NCBI RefSeq assembly: GCF_001667015.1
Contig: NZ_LZIS01000260.1
Coordinates: 22,698-86,697, forward strand
Reading direction: 5' to 3'
Source of the DNA: Mycobacterium sp. E3198
GTDB taxonomy: Bacteria; Actinomycetota; Actinomycetes; Mycobacteriales; Mycobacteriaceae
DNA length: 64,000 nt
Below are positions 1 through 8,867 of this stretch, piece by piece; the stretch's first letter is position 1; every line of letters starts with the position of its first letter. The notes beneath the pieces were generated by a model. It was not told the DNA's origin, did no database searches, and was given only the letters and a program-made list of their open reading frames with translations. Position numbers and translations under genes: made by a program.

Positions 1-875
1 GGCGGGCGGCGCAGGAGCAGCGAGATCGCGCGGTAGGCCTCGGCCTGCTTGCTCAGGTCGTCGAACACGATCAGCACGTGCTTGCCGTCGTACATCCAGT
101 GCTGCGCGATCGCCGAACCGGTGTACGGCGCAAGCCATTTGAAGCCGGCAGCGTCGGACGCCGGCGCCGCGACGATGGTCGTGTAGTCCATCGCGCCGCC
201 CTCTTCCAGCGCGCGACGGACGGCCGCGATGGTCGTCCCCTTCTGGCCGATGGCCACGTACACGCAGCGCACCTGCTTGCGCTCGTCGCCCGACTCCCAG
301 TTCTGCCTCTGGTTGAGGATGGTGTCGATGCACACCGCGGTCTTTCCGGTCTTGCGGTCGCCGATGATCAGCTGCCGCTGACCGCGGCCGATCGGGGTCA
401 TGGCGTCGATGGCCTTGATCCCGGTCTGCAAGGGTTCCTTCACGCCCTGGCGCTCGACCACCGACGGCGCCTGCAGCTCCAGCGCGCGCCGCACGTCGGT
501 CTCGATGTCCCCGCGCCCGTCGATCGGATGGCCCAGCGGGTCGACGACCCGGCCCAAGAACGCGTCGCCGACGGGGACCGACAAGACCTCGCCGGTGCGC
601 TTGACCTGTTGGCCTTCTTCGATTTTCTCGAAGTCACCCAGGATGACCGCGCCGACGCTGTGCTCGTCCAGGTTCAGGGCGACGCCGAGGACGCCGCCCG
701 GGAACTCGAGCAGCTCCTGGGTCATGACGGACGGCAGGCCCTCGACGTGGGCGATGCCGTCCCCGGCGTCGACAACGGTGCCGACTTCCTCGCGCGAGGT
801 GTCGGCGGTGAAGGAGCCTACGTACTCCTCGATGGCGCCCTGGATGTCGTCAGCCGAGATTGTCAACTCTGCCAT
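1..875 (-). CDS. atpA: ATP synthase F1 subunit alpha (AtpA), partial
   Basis: Alpha subunit of the F1 catalytic head of the membrane ATP synthase; it binds a non-catalytic nucleotide. Only the first 291 residues are in the window and the C-terminal part lies beyond the left edge. The start ATG gives an N-terminus beginning MAELTISADD, as in mycobacterial AtpA. A P-loop GDRKTGKTA sits near residue 172 and the beta-barrel domain precedes it. It is the last gene of the minus-strand atp operon seen here, 55 bp downstream of atpH. Identification is firm from motifs and context. Confidence 0.97.
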   Translation of the reverse strand, partial: MAELTISADDIQGAIEEYVGSFTADTSREEVGTVVDAGDGIAHVEGLPSVMTQELLEFPGGVLGVALNLDEHSVGAVILGDFEKIEEGQQVKRTGEVLSVPVGDAFLGRVVDPLGHPIDGRGDIETDVRRALELQAPSVVERQGVKEPLQTGIKAIDAMTPIGRGQRQLIIGDRKTGKTAVCIDTILNQRQNWESGDERKQVRCVYVAIGQKGTTIAAVRRALEEGGAMDYTTIVAAPASDAAGFKWLAPYTGSAIAQHWMYDGKHVLIVFDDLSKQAEAYRAISLLLRRP

Positions 876-930
876 GGCTTTTCGTCTTCCTACTTGATTT
901 TCGTTCGCGTGTGCTTTGTCGATGTTGTGT

Positions 931-2271
931 TCAGTCGGGCAACTGGGCCTGGGCCGCGGCCAGGCGAGCGGAGAGCGTCCCGTCGATCACCTCGTCGGCC
1001 ACGGCGATTAACAGCCCGCCCAGCAGGTCGGGTTCGATCTGCAGCTGCACCGTCACCGGGTGGGCGTAGATGCGGCTGAGGACTTCGGTGAGACGGGTGC
1101 GCTGGGTATCGCTGAGCTCCGCCGCCGCGCTGACCTGTGCGACGATTTCGCCGCGGCGCGCCACCGCGACTTCCGCCAGGAACTTCACGGCCACCTCGGC
1201 CGGCTCGCCCCTGAGCAGCTCGACCGTCTGGGTCAGCAGGGCCAAAGCGACGGGGTTCACCCGTGCGCTTGCACTCTCAAGCACCTTGCGTAGCAGCCCG
1301 ATCCGGCCTTCGGCGGGGGAACCGTAGTCGCCCAACAGGATGGCAAGTCGCGGCTGCGCGTCGAGAACGCGCGAGAACCGGAATAATTGGTCTTCGACCT
1401 CGTCGACCTTGTCCTCGCGCTCCGCGACCTCCAGCAGCGCCTGCCGCGAGATGTGCTCGATGGCGTCGATCAAATCCGTGTTGGCCGACCAGCGTTCGGA
1501 GACCGCCGCCCGCAACACGTCGAGCGTGCCATCGCCGACCTTGCCGGACACCAGCCGCTCGATCAGCCGGACCCGCGGTGCCGCGTCCTCGGCGGGCACG
1601 GTGAGGTAACGGGTGACCACGATTTCGCGGTCCAGCATTTTCGCCACCGCCACCAGCTCGCTGGAGAGGGTGGAAAGCGCTTTGTTGTCGAGGTTCTTGG
1701 CGATGGTGCCGAACCGCTCCGAGAGGCTGCCCAGCGCCTGACGGCTGGCCGAGCGCATCTTCGTCAGCAACGGGTAGGCGACCTCGGCGGGCGCCGGCGC
1801 CATGGCTTCCAGATCGTCCAGGAACCGATCGACGGTGGCCGACTGCTGTTCGGGGTTCGCGACGTAGTTACGCACCAATTCCCCTGCCTGGCGCACGGAT
1901 TCGTGCCCAAGCTCGAGGCGGAGTTGCCGGGTCAGCTGCGCGCGGAGGAGCTCGGCCTGGCGGGTGCCCTGCGCCTTGATGCGGTCGGCCTCCACACCGG
2001 CCTGAGCCTGCAACTGCTCGGTGATGCGTTCCGAGTCCGACTTAGCCTCTTCGACGACTCTTTCCGCCTCTTCCTTGGCGGCCTCGACGGCTTTGCTGTG
2101 GGCCGTCGTCGACTCGGTGAGCCGGTCGGCGGCAGCGGCCGAATCGGCCAACTGCTGGCGCACCAGGTCCTGCCGGGCGGTCATCATCTTGCGCACCGGC
2201 GGCACGACATACCGCACCACCAGCGCCACGATGACCGCGAATCCGAACAACTGTCCGACAAAAGTCCACAT
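931..2271 (-). CDS. atpH: ATP synthase b-delta fusion subunit (AtpH/AtpFH)
   Basis: A 446-residue fusion of an F-type ATP synthase b subunit (N-terminal membrane helix at about residues 5-25, then a long charged coiled coil to about 165) and a delta subunit (about 170-446). This fusion is characteristic of mycobacteria, where it serves as a peripheral stalk half together with AtpF. The C-terminal delta motif around 'GGLLIAVADEVIDGT' is intact. It lies 7 bp downstream of atpF and 55 bp upstream of atpA in the same operon. The ATG at 2271 is the natural start because the membrane helix follows it at once. Confidence 0.96.
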   Translation of the reverse strand: MWTFVGQLFGFAVIVALVVRYVVPPVRKMMTARQDLVRQQLADSAAAADRLTESTTAHSKAVEAAKEEAERVVEEAKSDSERITEQLQAQAGVEADRIKAQGTRQAELLRAQLTRQLRLELGHESVRQAGELVRNYVANPEQQSATVDRFLDDLEAMAPAPAEVAYPLLTKMRSASRQALGSLSERFGTIAKNLDNKALSTLSSELVAVAKMLDREIVVTRYLTVPAEDAAPRVRLIERLVSGKVGDGTLDVLRAAVSERWSANTDLIDAIEHISRQALLEVAEREDKVDEVEDQLFRFSRVLDAQPRLAILLGDYGSPAEGRIGLLRKVLESASARVNPVALALLTQTVELLRGEPAEVAVKFLAEVAVARRGEIVAQVSAAAELSDTQRTRLTEVLSRIYAHPVTVQLQIEPDLLGGLLIAVADEVIDGTLSARLAAAQAQLPD

Positions 2272-2278
2272 GTGCTGA

Positions 2279-2821
2279 TTACCGCCCGGACGACTCGGTG
2301 GCGGCCGTGGCCGCGGCGGCGGGTGCGACGTCGACGCCGAGGATCCGGCTGGCCAGGGTCGCCGACATGGCCCCCACGTTGGCGCGCAGATCCAGTTCCA
2401 CGGCGTCCCTTTCGCGTTTCAATTGCTCGGCGGCCAGCTGCACCCTCGCCATCACGTCTTGCTCGGCACTGGCGCGCGCGTCCTCAATAACCTTGCGGCC
2501 TTCGGCGCGGGCGTTGTCGCGGAACGATGACGCCTGAACGCGCGCTTCCTTCATGGCCTCTTCGTAATCGGCCTGGGCGGCTTCGAACTGCTCGGCCGAC
2601 TTCTTGTTGTCGGCGGCGGTCTTGGCGACCATGGCGTCGCGTTCGCGCAGCACCTTCAGGATCGGCGGCACCACGAAGGTGCCGATGATGGCGAGCACGA
2701 TGAGGAATATGGCCAGCACGAAGAAGAATGTGCCGTTGGGGACGAGAAAGTTGCTGCCCCCCTTGCCTCCCTCTGCTACCGCCTGGCCGGCGGCGAGCAC
2801 CATGGGGTTCGGGTCACCCAT
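2279..2821 (-). CDS. atpF: ATP synthase Fo subunit b (AtpF)
   Basis: Peripheral-stalk b subunit of the Fo sector, about 180 residues. A short hydrophilic N-terminus is followed by one strong membrane helix (about residues 28-50) and a long alanine/charged coiled coil ending near the family motif 'SRILGVD'. I chose the ATG at 2821 because mycobacterial AtpF begins MG; a GTG codon directly before it (2824) is an alternative that adds one residue. It sits between atpE and atpH and works with AtpH to hold F1 to the a subunit. Confidence 0.95.
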   Translation of the reverse strand: MGDPNPMVLAAGQAVAEGGKGGSNFLVPNGTFFFVLAIFLIVLAIIGTFVVPPILKVLRERDAMVAKTAADNKKSAEQFEAAQADYEEAMKEARVQASSFRDNARAEGRKVIEDARASAEQDVMARVQLAAEQLKRERDAVELDLRANVGAMSATLASRILGVDVAPAAAATAATESSGR

Positions 2822-2830
2822 CACAGCGAA

Positions 2831-3076
2831 CTACGTGACGGGGGTGGCGAAGACGAACAACGCCATGAACGCCAGGTTGATGAAGTAGGCCGCCTCGACC
2901 AGACCGACGGTGATGAAGAACGGCGTGAACAACCGGCCCTGCGCCTCGGGTTGCCGGGCGATACCCGAAACCAGCGCATTACCGGCAATACCGTCACCGA
3001 TGCCGGCTCCGATTGCGCCGCCGCCCATGATGATCCCACCGCCGATGAGTGCACCGGCAGCGATAGTGGGGTCCAT
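2831..3076 (-). CDS. atpE: ATP synthase Fo subunit c (AtpE)
   Basis: Proton-carrying c-ring subunit, 81 residues, with two hydrophobic hairpin helices. The N-terminal helix is glycine-rich and the polar loop 'ARQPEAQ' lies near residues 40-46. The proton-carrying glutamate is Glu61. The residues lining the known bedaquiline pocket (Asp28, Leu59, Ala63, Tyr64) have the standard mycobacterial identity, so nothing suggests the intrinsic drug-site change seen in a few species. It lies between atpB and atpF. A good ribosome binding site (GGAGG type) precedes the ATG. Confidence 0.97.
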   Translation of the reverse strand: MDPTIAAGALIGGGIIMGGGAIGAGIGDGIAGNALVSGIARQPEAQGRLFTPFFITVGLVEAAYFINLAFMALFVFATPVT

Positions 3077-3129
3077 TCTTTCCTCCTTTATCCAGCTCTA
3101 TCTTGTTGGCTTATCTGGTGTTCCGTGGG

Positions 3130-3885
3130 CTAGTCATGGTGGTCCTCCAGCTCCATGGCCTGGCTGAAGTACAAGATGGTCAGGATCGCGAAGATGAACG
3201 CCTGGATCGCCCCGACGAACAGGTCGAACGATTTCCACACCGCGTTGGGTAACCACATGATGTACGGCGGGAACATCGCGATCAGCGCCACCAGGATGCC
3301 GCCGGCGAAGATATTGCCAAAGAGTCGGAGCGACAACGAGATCGGCTTCGCCAATTCTTCGACCAAGTTGATCGGCGCCAGGAACGCCACGTGCCCCTTG
3401 AGGACCTTGATCGGGTGCCCGATGATGCCGCGGCGCCAGATCCCGGCCACGTGGTAGCAGACGAATACGAAAAGGGCCAGCGCCAGAACGTAATTGATGT
3501 CCGCCGCCGCCGACTTGAGCAACTCGGTGGTGTGACCGGACTTGTCGGTGTACTGCAGCGGCAGCACCGACAACCAGTTGGAGATCAGGATGAACACGAA
3601 GATCGTGACCGCCAGCGGCAACACGAACGGCGCGATTCGCATCCCGATGGCGCTTTCGATCTGGTTGCGCATCTGTATGGTCAGCGCCTCCCAGAACAGT
3701 TGCACTCCGCTGGGAACACCGCTCGAGGTGATCTTGGCGCGCAGGAAGAAGGCGAGGGCGAGCACGATCACCGCGGCGAGCGCGGTCGACAGCACCGTGT
3801 CGGTGTTGACGGTCAGGCCGAGCCACTTCGCGGTGGTGTGCTCGCCGACCTCGATCTGGGAACCGGCCAGGATCGTCTCAATCAT
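3130..3885 (-). CDS. atpB: ATP synthase Fo subunit a (AtpB)
   Basis: The a subunit that forms the two proton half-channels against the c-ring; 251 residues with five to six membrane helices. The reading frame stays open upstream, but the ATG at 3885 (N-terminus MIETILAGSQ) matches the family start, and the upstream extension is arginine-rich and unlike a membrane protein. The C-terminal helix pair with 'GAIQAFIFAILTILYFSQA' is typical. Its start overlaps the end of the AtpI-like gene by 8 bp, so the two are probably translationally coupled. Confidence 0.95.
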   Translation of the reverse strand: MIETILAGSQIEVGEHTTAKWLGLTVNTDTVLSTALAAVIVLALAFFLRAKITSSGVPSGVQLFWEALTIQMRNQIESAIGMRIAPFVLPLAVTIFVFILISNWLSVLPLQYTDKSGHTTELLKSAAADINYVLALALFVFVCYHVAGIWRRGIIGHPIKVLKGHVAFLAPINLVEELAKPISLSLRLFGNIFAGGILVALIAMFPPYIMWLPNAVWKSFDLFVGAIQAFIFAILTILYFSQAMELEDHHD

Positions 3886-4354
3886 CGCCGGCGCTCCTTC
3901 CGTCAGTGTCTTCCGGGGCCTCGACGGCCGATGCCGGCACCGGCTCGCCCGTGCGCAGCTTCTTCCACACCGGCACCGCGGTCGCCACGACCAGTAGCAC
4001 CTGGAAGAGCGCCAGACCGAACATCGCGCCCAAGCCATTCGGCCGGAAAACGTAGGCAACGATCAGCGCGACAACGGTAATGATCGCCAACCTCGTCGCC
4101 GAATTGACTGCCATCGAGCTTTTCAGGGGGTGCTCTTTCGCGGTGATCGACGCGACCGAACGCCGCACGAGCAGCGCGTTGAGCAAACCCAGGAGCAACC
4201 CGACACCGAAGAACACGCCGAGCATGAGGCGGCCGGACAATCCGGCGCCGAGAATCGCCAGCGCGGTGATGCCCGCGCTGATCACAAACAGCCGAACCGG
4301 ACGGAAAGCAACAGAGGGGAACACCAACGGCGCGTCCTGCGCTGGTGTCGTCAC
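3878..4354 (-). CDS. AtpI-like membrane protein heading the atp operon
   Basis: A 158-residue integral membrane protein with four predicted helices (about 22-40, 44-64, 92-108, 117-135) and a short polar C-terminus. Its position directly upstream of atpB is that of AtpI, thought to assist Fo assembly or ion handling; in mycobacteria this gene is usually annotated only as a conserved membrane protein (M. tuberculosis Rv1303 by synteny). It is the first gene of the atp operon, so the main atp promoter should lie in the 249 bp upstream (4355-4603). The precise function is inferred from position. Confidence 0.8.
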   Translation of the reverse strand: MTTPAQDAPLVFPSVAFRPVRLFVISAGITALAILGAGLSGRLMLGVFFGVGLLLGLLNALLVRRSVASITAKEHPLKSSMAVNSATRLAIITVVALIVAYVFRPNGLGAMFGLALFQVLLVVATAVPVWKKLRTGEPVPASAVEAPEDTDGRSAGDD

Positions 4355-4603
4355 TGCAGCACCTCAATCCCAGGTAGTGAAGCGGGAGACCCCCGACCGA
4401 CCGATCGGTGGCCCGCCGAGCGTATCGCACGTCACAGGGGAATCACCCAAGGGGTAGCTCCCTACGTCGGTCGTGAATCGGCGCGCTCGGACAGGCGTCC
4501 GACGGGCCGGCTGGCCGGCAACCCTCAAGGTCTCTTTTAGGGGTTCTACCTGCACCGTACCATACGATCGGCACAGCTACTACCGGGTGTCGTAGGCGCT
4601 TCG

Positions 4604-5788
4604 TCAGTCCACGTCCACGTCTTCGTAGTCGTCGCGCCGGCGCATCAGCGGGATCGCCGTGGCCACTCCGGCGACCACTATTGCGCCCAGCATGACCGCA
4701 CCGGTGTCGCGCGGGTTGAAAAAGATGGTGCTCGCCGCGCCGAACGCGACAATGCCCACCCAGAGATAGATGAGCAGGACCACCCGGCGATGCGAATGCC
4801 CGATTTGCAGCAACCGGTGATGCAGGTGCATTTTGTCGGGGCTGAATGCGCTGCGGCCGGCGCGGGTACGGCGCACGATCGCCAGTAAAAGGTCGAGCAT
4901 CGGCACGAACATGACGGCCACCACCAGCAGGAACGGCGCCAGCAGAGCAAACACGTCGCGGGCGCCGTAGGCGTTCTGCGAGACCGGTCCGGCGGCGGTC
5001 GTGGCGGCCGCGGCGACCATCAGGCCGATCAGCATCGAGCCGGAATCGCCCATGAAGATCCGGGCCCGATGGAAGTTGTGCGGCAGAAACCCCAGACACG
5101 CCCCCGCGAGCACGACCGAGATGACGGCGGGCGGATAGAACAGCACGTCCCCGCCGTGGTCGCGCAGCAGGCCGACCGAGAACATGCAGATCGCCATCGC
5201 CATGATGAGTCCCAGCCCGGCGGCCAGGCCGTCGAGCCCGTCGACGAAGTTCATCGCGTTGACCATCGACACCGTCAGCGCCAGGGTGAGCAGGATCGAG
5301 GAGGCCTGGTCCAGCACGATGGTGCCGACGCCGCCGATCGGGATGTACAGGACGCTCCAGGCCACGCCCATGGTGACCAGCACGCTGGCCGCGGTGATCT
5401 GGCCGGCGAACTTGGTCAGGGCGTCGAGGCCCCAGCGGTCGTCGATCAGGCCGATGCCCACGATCACCGCGGCCGCCACCAGGACGGCGGGCATGCCTGT
5501 GGAGTAGACGAATCCGCGGGTGAGCGCCGGCAGTTGCCAGGCCAGGAAGACGGCCGAGACGACGCCGACGAACATCGCCAGACCTCCCATGCGGGGGGTG
5601 GGCGTCACGTGCACGTCGCGTTCCCGCGGGTAGGCGACGGCTCCCAGCCGGGTGGCCAGCACCCGCACCGGACCGGTCGTGAAGTAGGTGATGATGGCCG
5701 CGGTCAGGCCGACCAGTGCGAGCTCGCGCAGCGGGACGCCGGTGCCGCGATCGGACAGGGCGAGCAGACCACCGGCAAGGCTGGACAC
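4604..5788 (-). CDS. wecA: WecA: decaprenyl-phosphate GlcNAc-1-phosphate transferase
   Basis: Polytopic membrane enzyme of about 394 residues that transfers GlcNAc-1-phosphate from UDP-GlcNAc to decaprenyl phosphate, the first lipid-linked step of arabinogalactan linker synthesis. Family motifs are present: 'DDRWGLD' near residue 117, 'NAMNFVDGLDG' near 175, 'GDSGSM' near 247, and the cytoplasmic 'HLHHRLLQ' near 320. About eleven helices are expected. Start choice is uncertain: GTG at 5788 is used, with TTG at 5791 directly before it. A further GTG (5807) begins a sequence reading like the usual N-terminus but one base out of frame. It lies 44 bp downstream of sua5. Confidence 0.93.
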   Translation of the reverse strand: MSSLAGGLLALSDRGTGVPLRELALVGLTAAIITYFTTGPVRVLATRLGAVAYPRERDVHVTPTPRMGGLAMFVGVVSAVFLAWQLPALTRGFVYSTGMPAVLVAAAVIVGIGLIDDRWGLDALTKFAGQITAASVLVTMGVAWSVLYIPIGGVGTIVLDQASSILLTLALTVSMVNAMNFVDGLDGLAAGLGLIMAMAICMFSVGLLRDHGGDVLFYPPAVISVVLAGACLGFLPHNFHRARIFMGDSGSMLIGLMVAAAATTAAGPVSQNAYGARDVFALLAPFLLVVAVMFVPMLDLLLAIVRRTRAGRSAFSPDKMHLHHRLLQIGHSHRRVVLLIYLWVGIVAFGAASTIFFNPRDTGAVMLGAIVVAGVATAIPLMRRRDDYEDVDVD

Positions 5789-5835
5789 CAACGAGACCGT
5801 ACTGCACCAACCTGAGACCGGATTGGCGGCGTGCG

Positions 5836-6489
5836 CTAGGCGAGCAGGCTTCCCGCGTCCATGCCAAGCACTTCCGCGATCAGCTCGGCGCTCACCGGAC
5901 CGGCGCGCAGGATGCGCGGGGCGTCGTCGGTCAGGTCGACGATCGTGGAGGCGGCCTGCTGCTGCGCCGGGCCCGCGTCGAGATAGACGTCGACCAGGTC
6001 GCCGAGTTGGCCGCGCGCCTCGGCGGCGTCGACCGCGGGTGGGCGGCCGGAGACGTTCGCGCTGGACACCGCCATGGGCCCGACCTCGCGCAGCAGCTCG
6101 ACGGCGACCGGGTGCAACGGCATCCGCAGCATCACGGTGCCCCGGGCGTCACCCAGATCCCACTGCAGCGACGGCGCCTGCCGCACCACCAGGCTCAGCG
6201 CGCCCGGCCAGAAGGCCCGGATCAGATCCCGCGCCCCGTCGGGCATCGTGTAGACGAGCCCCTCGATGGTGTGCCAGGAGCCGACCAGCACGCCGACCGG
6301 CATGTCGCGGCCCCGCCCCTTCGCCGCGAGCAGCGCCGCCACCGCGGTGCTGTCGAACGCGTCGGCGCCGATGCCGTACACGGTGTCGGTGGGCAGCACG
6401 ACGAGCCGGCCGCTTTTCGCCGCCCCGACGGCCGAGGTGATGCCGAGCGCGCGCTGGTCGGGGTCCGCGCAGTCGAAGACGGCGGTCAA
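5836..6489 (-). CDS. sua5: L-threonylcarbamoyladenylate synthase (Sua5/YrdC family)
   Basis: Makes threonylcarbamoyl-AMP from threonine, bicarbonate and ATP for the t6A37 modification of ANN-decoding tRNAs. The 217-residue YrdC domain shows 'LPTDTVYGIGADAF' near residue 32 and 'SSANVSGRPP' near 145. The frame has no ATG near the expected N-terminus. The TTG at 6489 overlaps the prmC stop codon as TTGA, gives the usual length, and implies coupling to prmC. The longer upstream frame is antisense-like arginine-rich sequence inside prmC and was discarded. Confidence 0.92.
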   Translation of the reverse strand: MTAVFDCADPDQRALGITSAVGAAKSGRLVVLPTDTVYGIGADAFDSTAVAALLAAKGRGRDMPVGVLVGSWHTIEGLVYTMPDGARDLIRAFWPGALSLVVRQAPSLQWDLGDARGTVMLRMPLHPVAVELLREVGPMAVSSANVSGRPPAVDAAEARGQLGDLVDVYLDAGPAQQQAASTIVDLTDDAPRILRAGPVSAELIAEVLGMDAGSLLA

Positions 6490-7331
6490 GGCCGCTCCCC
6501 CCGTCGGGCCGTCACGAACCTCGGCCGTCCGACCAGGTCGCGGCGCGCCGCGATGTCCTCGAAAAGCCCTGTGCCTTCGATCAATTCGACGGTCCGCGCG
6601 GCCGTGGTGTCGTCGTGCTCGACGGCGAAGAGGCCGCCCGGGCTCAGCCACCGTCCGGCGTGGCGGACGACCGCGGCGATCACCGCCATCCCGTCTGCCC
6701 CGCCGAACACCGCGTGCGGCGGATCGTGTTGGGCCACTTCGGCTTCCACGGCGCTGTCGTTGGGTACGTAGGGCGGGTTGGCCACCACCAGGTCGACCAG
6801 CCCGTCGAGCTCGGTGAGCGGTTCGGTGGCGGTGACGTCGGCGCGCAGCAGCTCGACGGCGGTGCCCTCGGTGTTGTGCCGCGCGTAGGCCAGGGCCGCG
6901 TCGGAGTCGTCGATGCCGATGACCCGGGCGGCGGGCCGGTGGCGGGCCAGCGCCACGGCCAACGCGCCCGAGCCGGTGCACACGTCGACGATGACGGGCC
7001 GGGCGCCCAGCGGCTGCGCGATGGCCCATTCCAGCATGGCCTCGGTCTCCGGGCGCGGGATGAACACGCCGGGCCCCACCCGCAGCATCACCGGACCGAA
7101 CGCCGCGGTCCCGGTGAGGTGCTGCAACGGGACCCGCTGCGAGCGCGCGGCGACGACGTCACGGTAACGCCCGAAGAATTCGTCGTCGGGCGCCTCGAGC
7201 AGGGTCAGCCGGCCGCGTTCGGCGCCGACCAGGTGGGCCGCCAACTCCTCGGCGTCGTAACGGGCGGAATCGATCCCGGCCTCGGCGAGTTGCGCCGCAG
7301 CCGAGTCGATCGCGCGCCGCAGGCCGGTCAT
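6486..7331 (-). CDS. prmC: PrmC (HemK): release factor glutamine methyltransferase
   Basis: S-adenosylmethionine-dependent enzyme that methylates the glutamine of the GGQ motif in peptide chain release factors. It has 281 residues: an N-terminal helical domain, then a class I methyltransferase fold with 'VDVCTGSGALAVALA' (SAM loop, about residue 112) and the catalytic signature 'NPPYVP' (about 179). The start ATG overlaps the stop of prfA (ATGA), and its own stop overlaps the TTG of sua5, so release factor, its methylase and Sua5 form one coupled unit. Confidence 0.95.
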   Translation of the reverse strand: MTGLRRAIDSAAAQLAEAGIDSARYDAEELAAHLVGAERGRLTLLEAPDDEFFGRYRDVVAARSQRVPLQHLTGTAAFGPVMLRVGPGVFIPRPETEAMLEWAIAQPLGARPVIVDVCTGSGALAVALARHRPAARVIGIDDSDAALAYARHNTEGTAVELLRADVTATEPLTELDGLVDLVVANPPYVPNDSAVEAEVAQHDPPHAVFGGADGMAVIAAVVRHAGRWLSPGGLFAVEHDDTTAARTVELIEGTGLFEDIAARRDLVGRPRFVTARRGERP

Positions 7332-8401
7332 GCCTGCTGCAGCCGCGATTGCTTGTCGGCGGCGGCGAGCGCGTCGAATAGCGCGTCGAGGTCGCCGTCG
7401 AGCACCTGATCCAGGTTGTGCGCCTTGAAACCGATTCGGTGGTCGGTGATCCGGTTCTCCGGGAAGTTGTAGGTGCGGATCCGTTCGCTGCGGTCCACGG
7501 TGCGGACCTGGCTGGCCCGATCGGCGGACGCGTCGGCCAGCGCCTTCTCCTCGGCCAGGGCCTGCAGCCGCGCGGCCAGCACCTGCAGGGCGCGGGCCTT
7601 GTTCTGCAGCTGGGACCGTTCGTTCTGGCAGGTGACGACGATGCCGGTCGGCAGGTGCGTGATCCGCACCGCGGAGTCGGTGGTGTTGACGCCCTGGCCG
7701 CCCTTGCCCGACGAGCGGTAGACGTCGATGCGCAGATCGGACTCGTCGATTTGCACCTCGCCGACTTCCTCGGGCTCCGGATAGACCAGCACGCCCGCCG
7801 CCGACGTATGAACGCGCCCTTGGGATTCCGTCACCGGAACCCGTTGCACCCGGTGCACGCCGCCCTCGAACTTCATCCGCGACCACACGCCGTCGGCGCT
7901 GTCGCCCTTGCTGGCGATGGCCAGCGTCGCGTCCTTGTAACCGCCGAGATCCGAGGTAGTCTCGTCCAGCACGGTGACCGTCCAGCCGTGGCGCTCGGCG
8001 TATCGGATGTACATCCGGGCCAGATCGGCGGCGAACAACGCCGATTCCTCGCCGCCCTCACCGGATTTGACCTCGAGGACGATGTCGTCGGCGTCGTGGG
8101 GATCGCGCGGCGCCAGCATGTCGGTGAGTTGGGTGTCCAGCTCGGCCACCCGCGATTCGAGTTCGGTCACCTCGTCGGCGAAGGACTCGTCGTCGACGGC
8201 GAGTTCGCGGGCGGCCTCGAGGTCGCCGCGCGCCGCCGACAGCTTGCGGTAGGTGCCGACGATCGGGGCCAGCCGGGCGAACCGGCGGCCGGCCTTGCGC
8301 GCCTCGTCGGGATTGCTGTGCAGTTCGGGGTCGGCCAGCCGCTGCTCGAGTTCGGCGTGTTCGGCCAGCAGCACGTCGATCGTCTGCACCGGCTGCGTCA
8401 T
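7328..8401 (-). CDS. prfA: Peptide chain release factor 1 (PrfA)
   Basis: Class I release factor that reads UAA and UAG stop codons. It has 357 residues; 'GGQGVNTTDSAVRITH' carries the GGQ that triggers peptidyl-tRNA hydrolysis (near residue 231) and is the substrate of PrmC just downstream. The UAG/UAA selectivity tripeptide region precedes it. The start at 8401 is preceded by 75 bp holding a strong hairpin just after rpmE. Length and motifs are standard. Confidence 0.96.
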   Translation of the reverse strand: MTQPVQTIDVLLAEHAELEQRLADPELHSNPDEARKAGRRFARLAPIVGTYRKLSAARGDLEAARELAVDDESFADEVTELESRVAELDTQLTDMLAPRDPHDADDIVLEVKSGEGGEESALFAADLARMYIRYAERHGWTVTVLDETTSDLGGYKDATLAIASKGDSADGVWSRMKFEGGVHRVQRVPVTESQGRVHTSAAGVLVYPEPEEVGEVQIDESDLRIDVYRSSGKGGQGVNTTDSAVRITHLPTGIVVTCQNERSQLQNKARALQVLAARLQALAEEKALADASADRASQVRTVDRSERIRTYNFPENRITDHRIGFKAHNLDQVLDGDLDALFDALAAADKQSRLQQA

Positions 8402-8424
8402 GTCACTCTTTCCCTATACGCGAA

Positions 8425-8468
8425 CCGACGCCCGGCCTGTGCAGCTGTGAGCACAGTTCGGGCGTCGG
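8425..8468. repeat. 18-nt-arm hairpin between rpmE and prfA
   Basis: Arms 8425-8442 and 8451-8468 are complementary at 16 of 18 positions around an 8-nt loop. The hairpin begins 8 nt after the rpmE stop on the minus strand. It has no run of T afterwards, so it may be a processing or attenuation hairpin rather than an intrinsic terminator. Confidence 0.7.
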
Positions 8469-8476
8469 TAAGCCAG

Positions 8477-8719
8477 CTATTTGTCGGTCGACTCGCCGTT
8501 GTCGGCCGCGGCCTTGCGCTTGCCGTAGCGCTTCTCGAAGCGGGCCACGCGGCCGCCGCTGTCGAGGATCTTCTGCTTGCCGGTGTAGAAGGGGTGGCAC
8601 TGCGAGCAGACCTCGACGTGGATCTGACCGCCCGGCTTGGTGCTGCGGGTGGTGAAGGTGTTGCCGCACCCGCAGTGCACGGTGGTCTCCCCGTAGGCGG
8701 GGTGAATATCAGCTTTCAT
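8477..8719 (-). CDS. rpmE: 50S ribosomal protein L31 (RpmE), zinc-binding form
   Basis: An 80-residue ribosomal protein of the large subunit. It is the zinc-containing 'C+' form: cysteines in 'CGCG' near residues 18-20 and 'CSQC' near 38-41 would bind the metal. Mycobacteria often keep a second, cysteine-free L31 for zinc starvation elsewhere; none is seen here. It lies downstream of the extra acyl-CoA synthetase rather than directly after rho. The C-terminal tail is lysine-rich and polar. Confidence 0.96.
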   Translation of the reverse strand: MKADIHPAYGETTVHCGCGNTFTTRSTKPGGQIHVEVCSQCHPFYTGKQKILDSGGRVARFEKRYGKRKAAADNGESTDK

Positions 8720-8796
8720 GATGTCCTTTTCGATCGTGTGCGCCCCGGCGCGAACTCCTGGGACCTGAACTGGTCCTCGGGGGTAGTCGACCGTCG

Positions 8797-8802
8797 ATTA
8801 TG
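8797..8802 (-). promoter_or_regulatory. Possible -10 element of the rpmE promoter
   Basis: On the minus strand this reads CATAAT, close to the mycobacterial TANNNT -10 element, about 80 bp upstream of rpmE within the 148-bp gap after the acyl-CoA synthetase gene. No convincing -35 element was found. It would let rpmE be expressed apart from rho. Confidence 0.3.
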
Positions 8803-8867
8803 CCAGGTCAACCAACATCAGCCCAAACGCGGAGGCGCCCCCGCGCATTCCCGGGACCGCGCGCGGT

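Noticed and set aside
4355..4603. A defined atp operon promoter
   Set aside because: Several TANNNT-like hexamers occur (e.g. TACGCT and TATGGT on minus) but none with a good -35 element, so no single site could be chosen.
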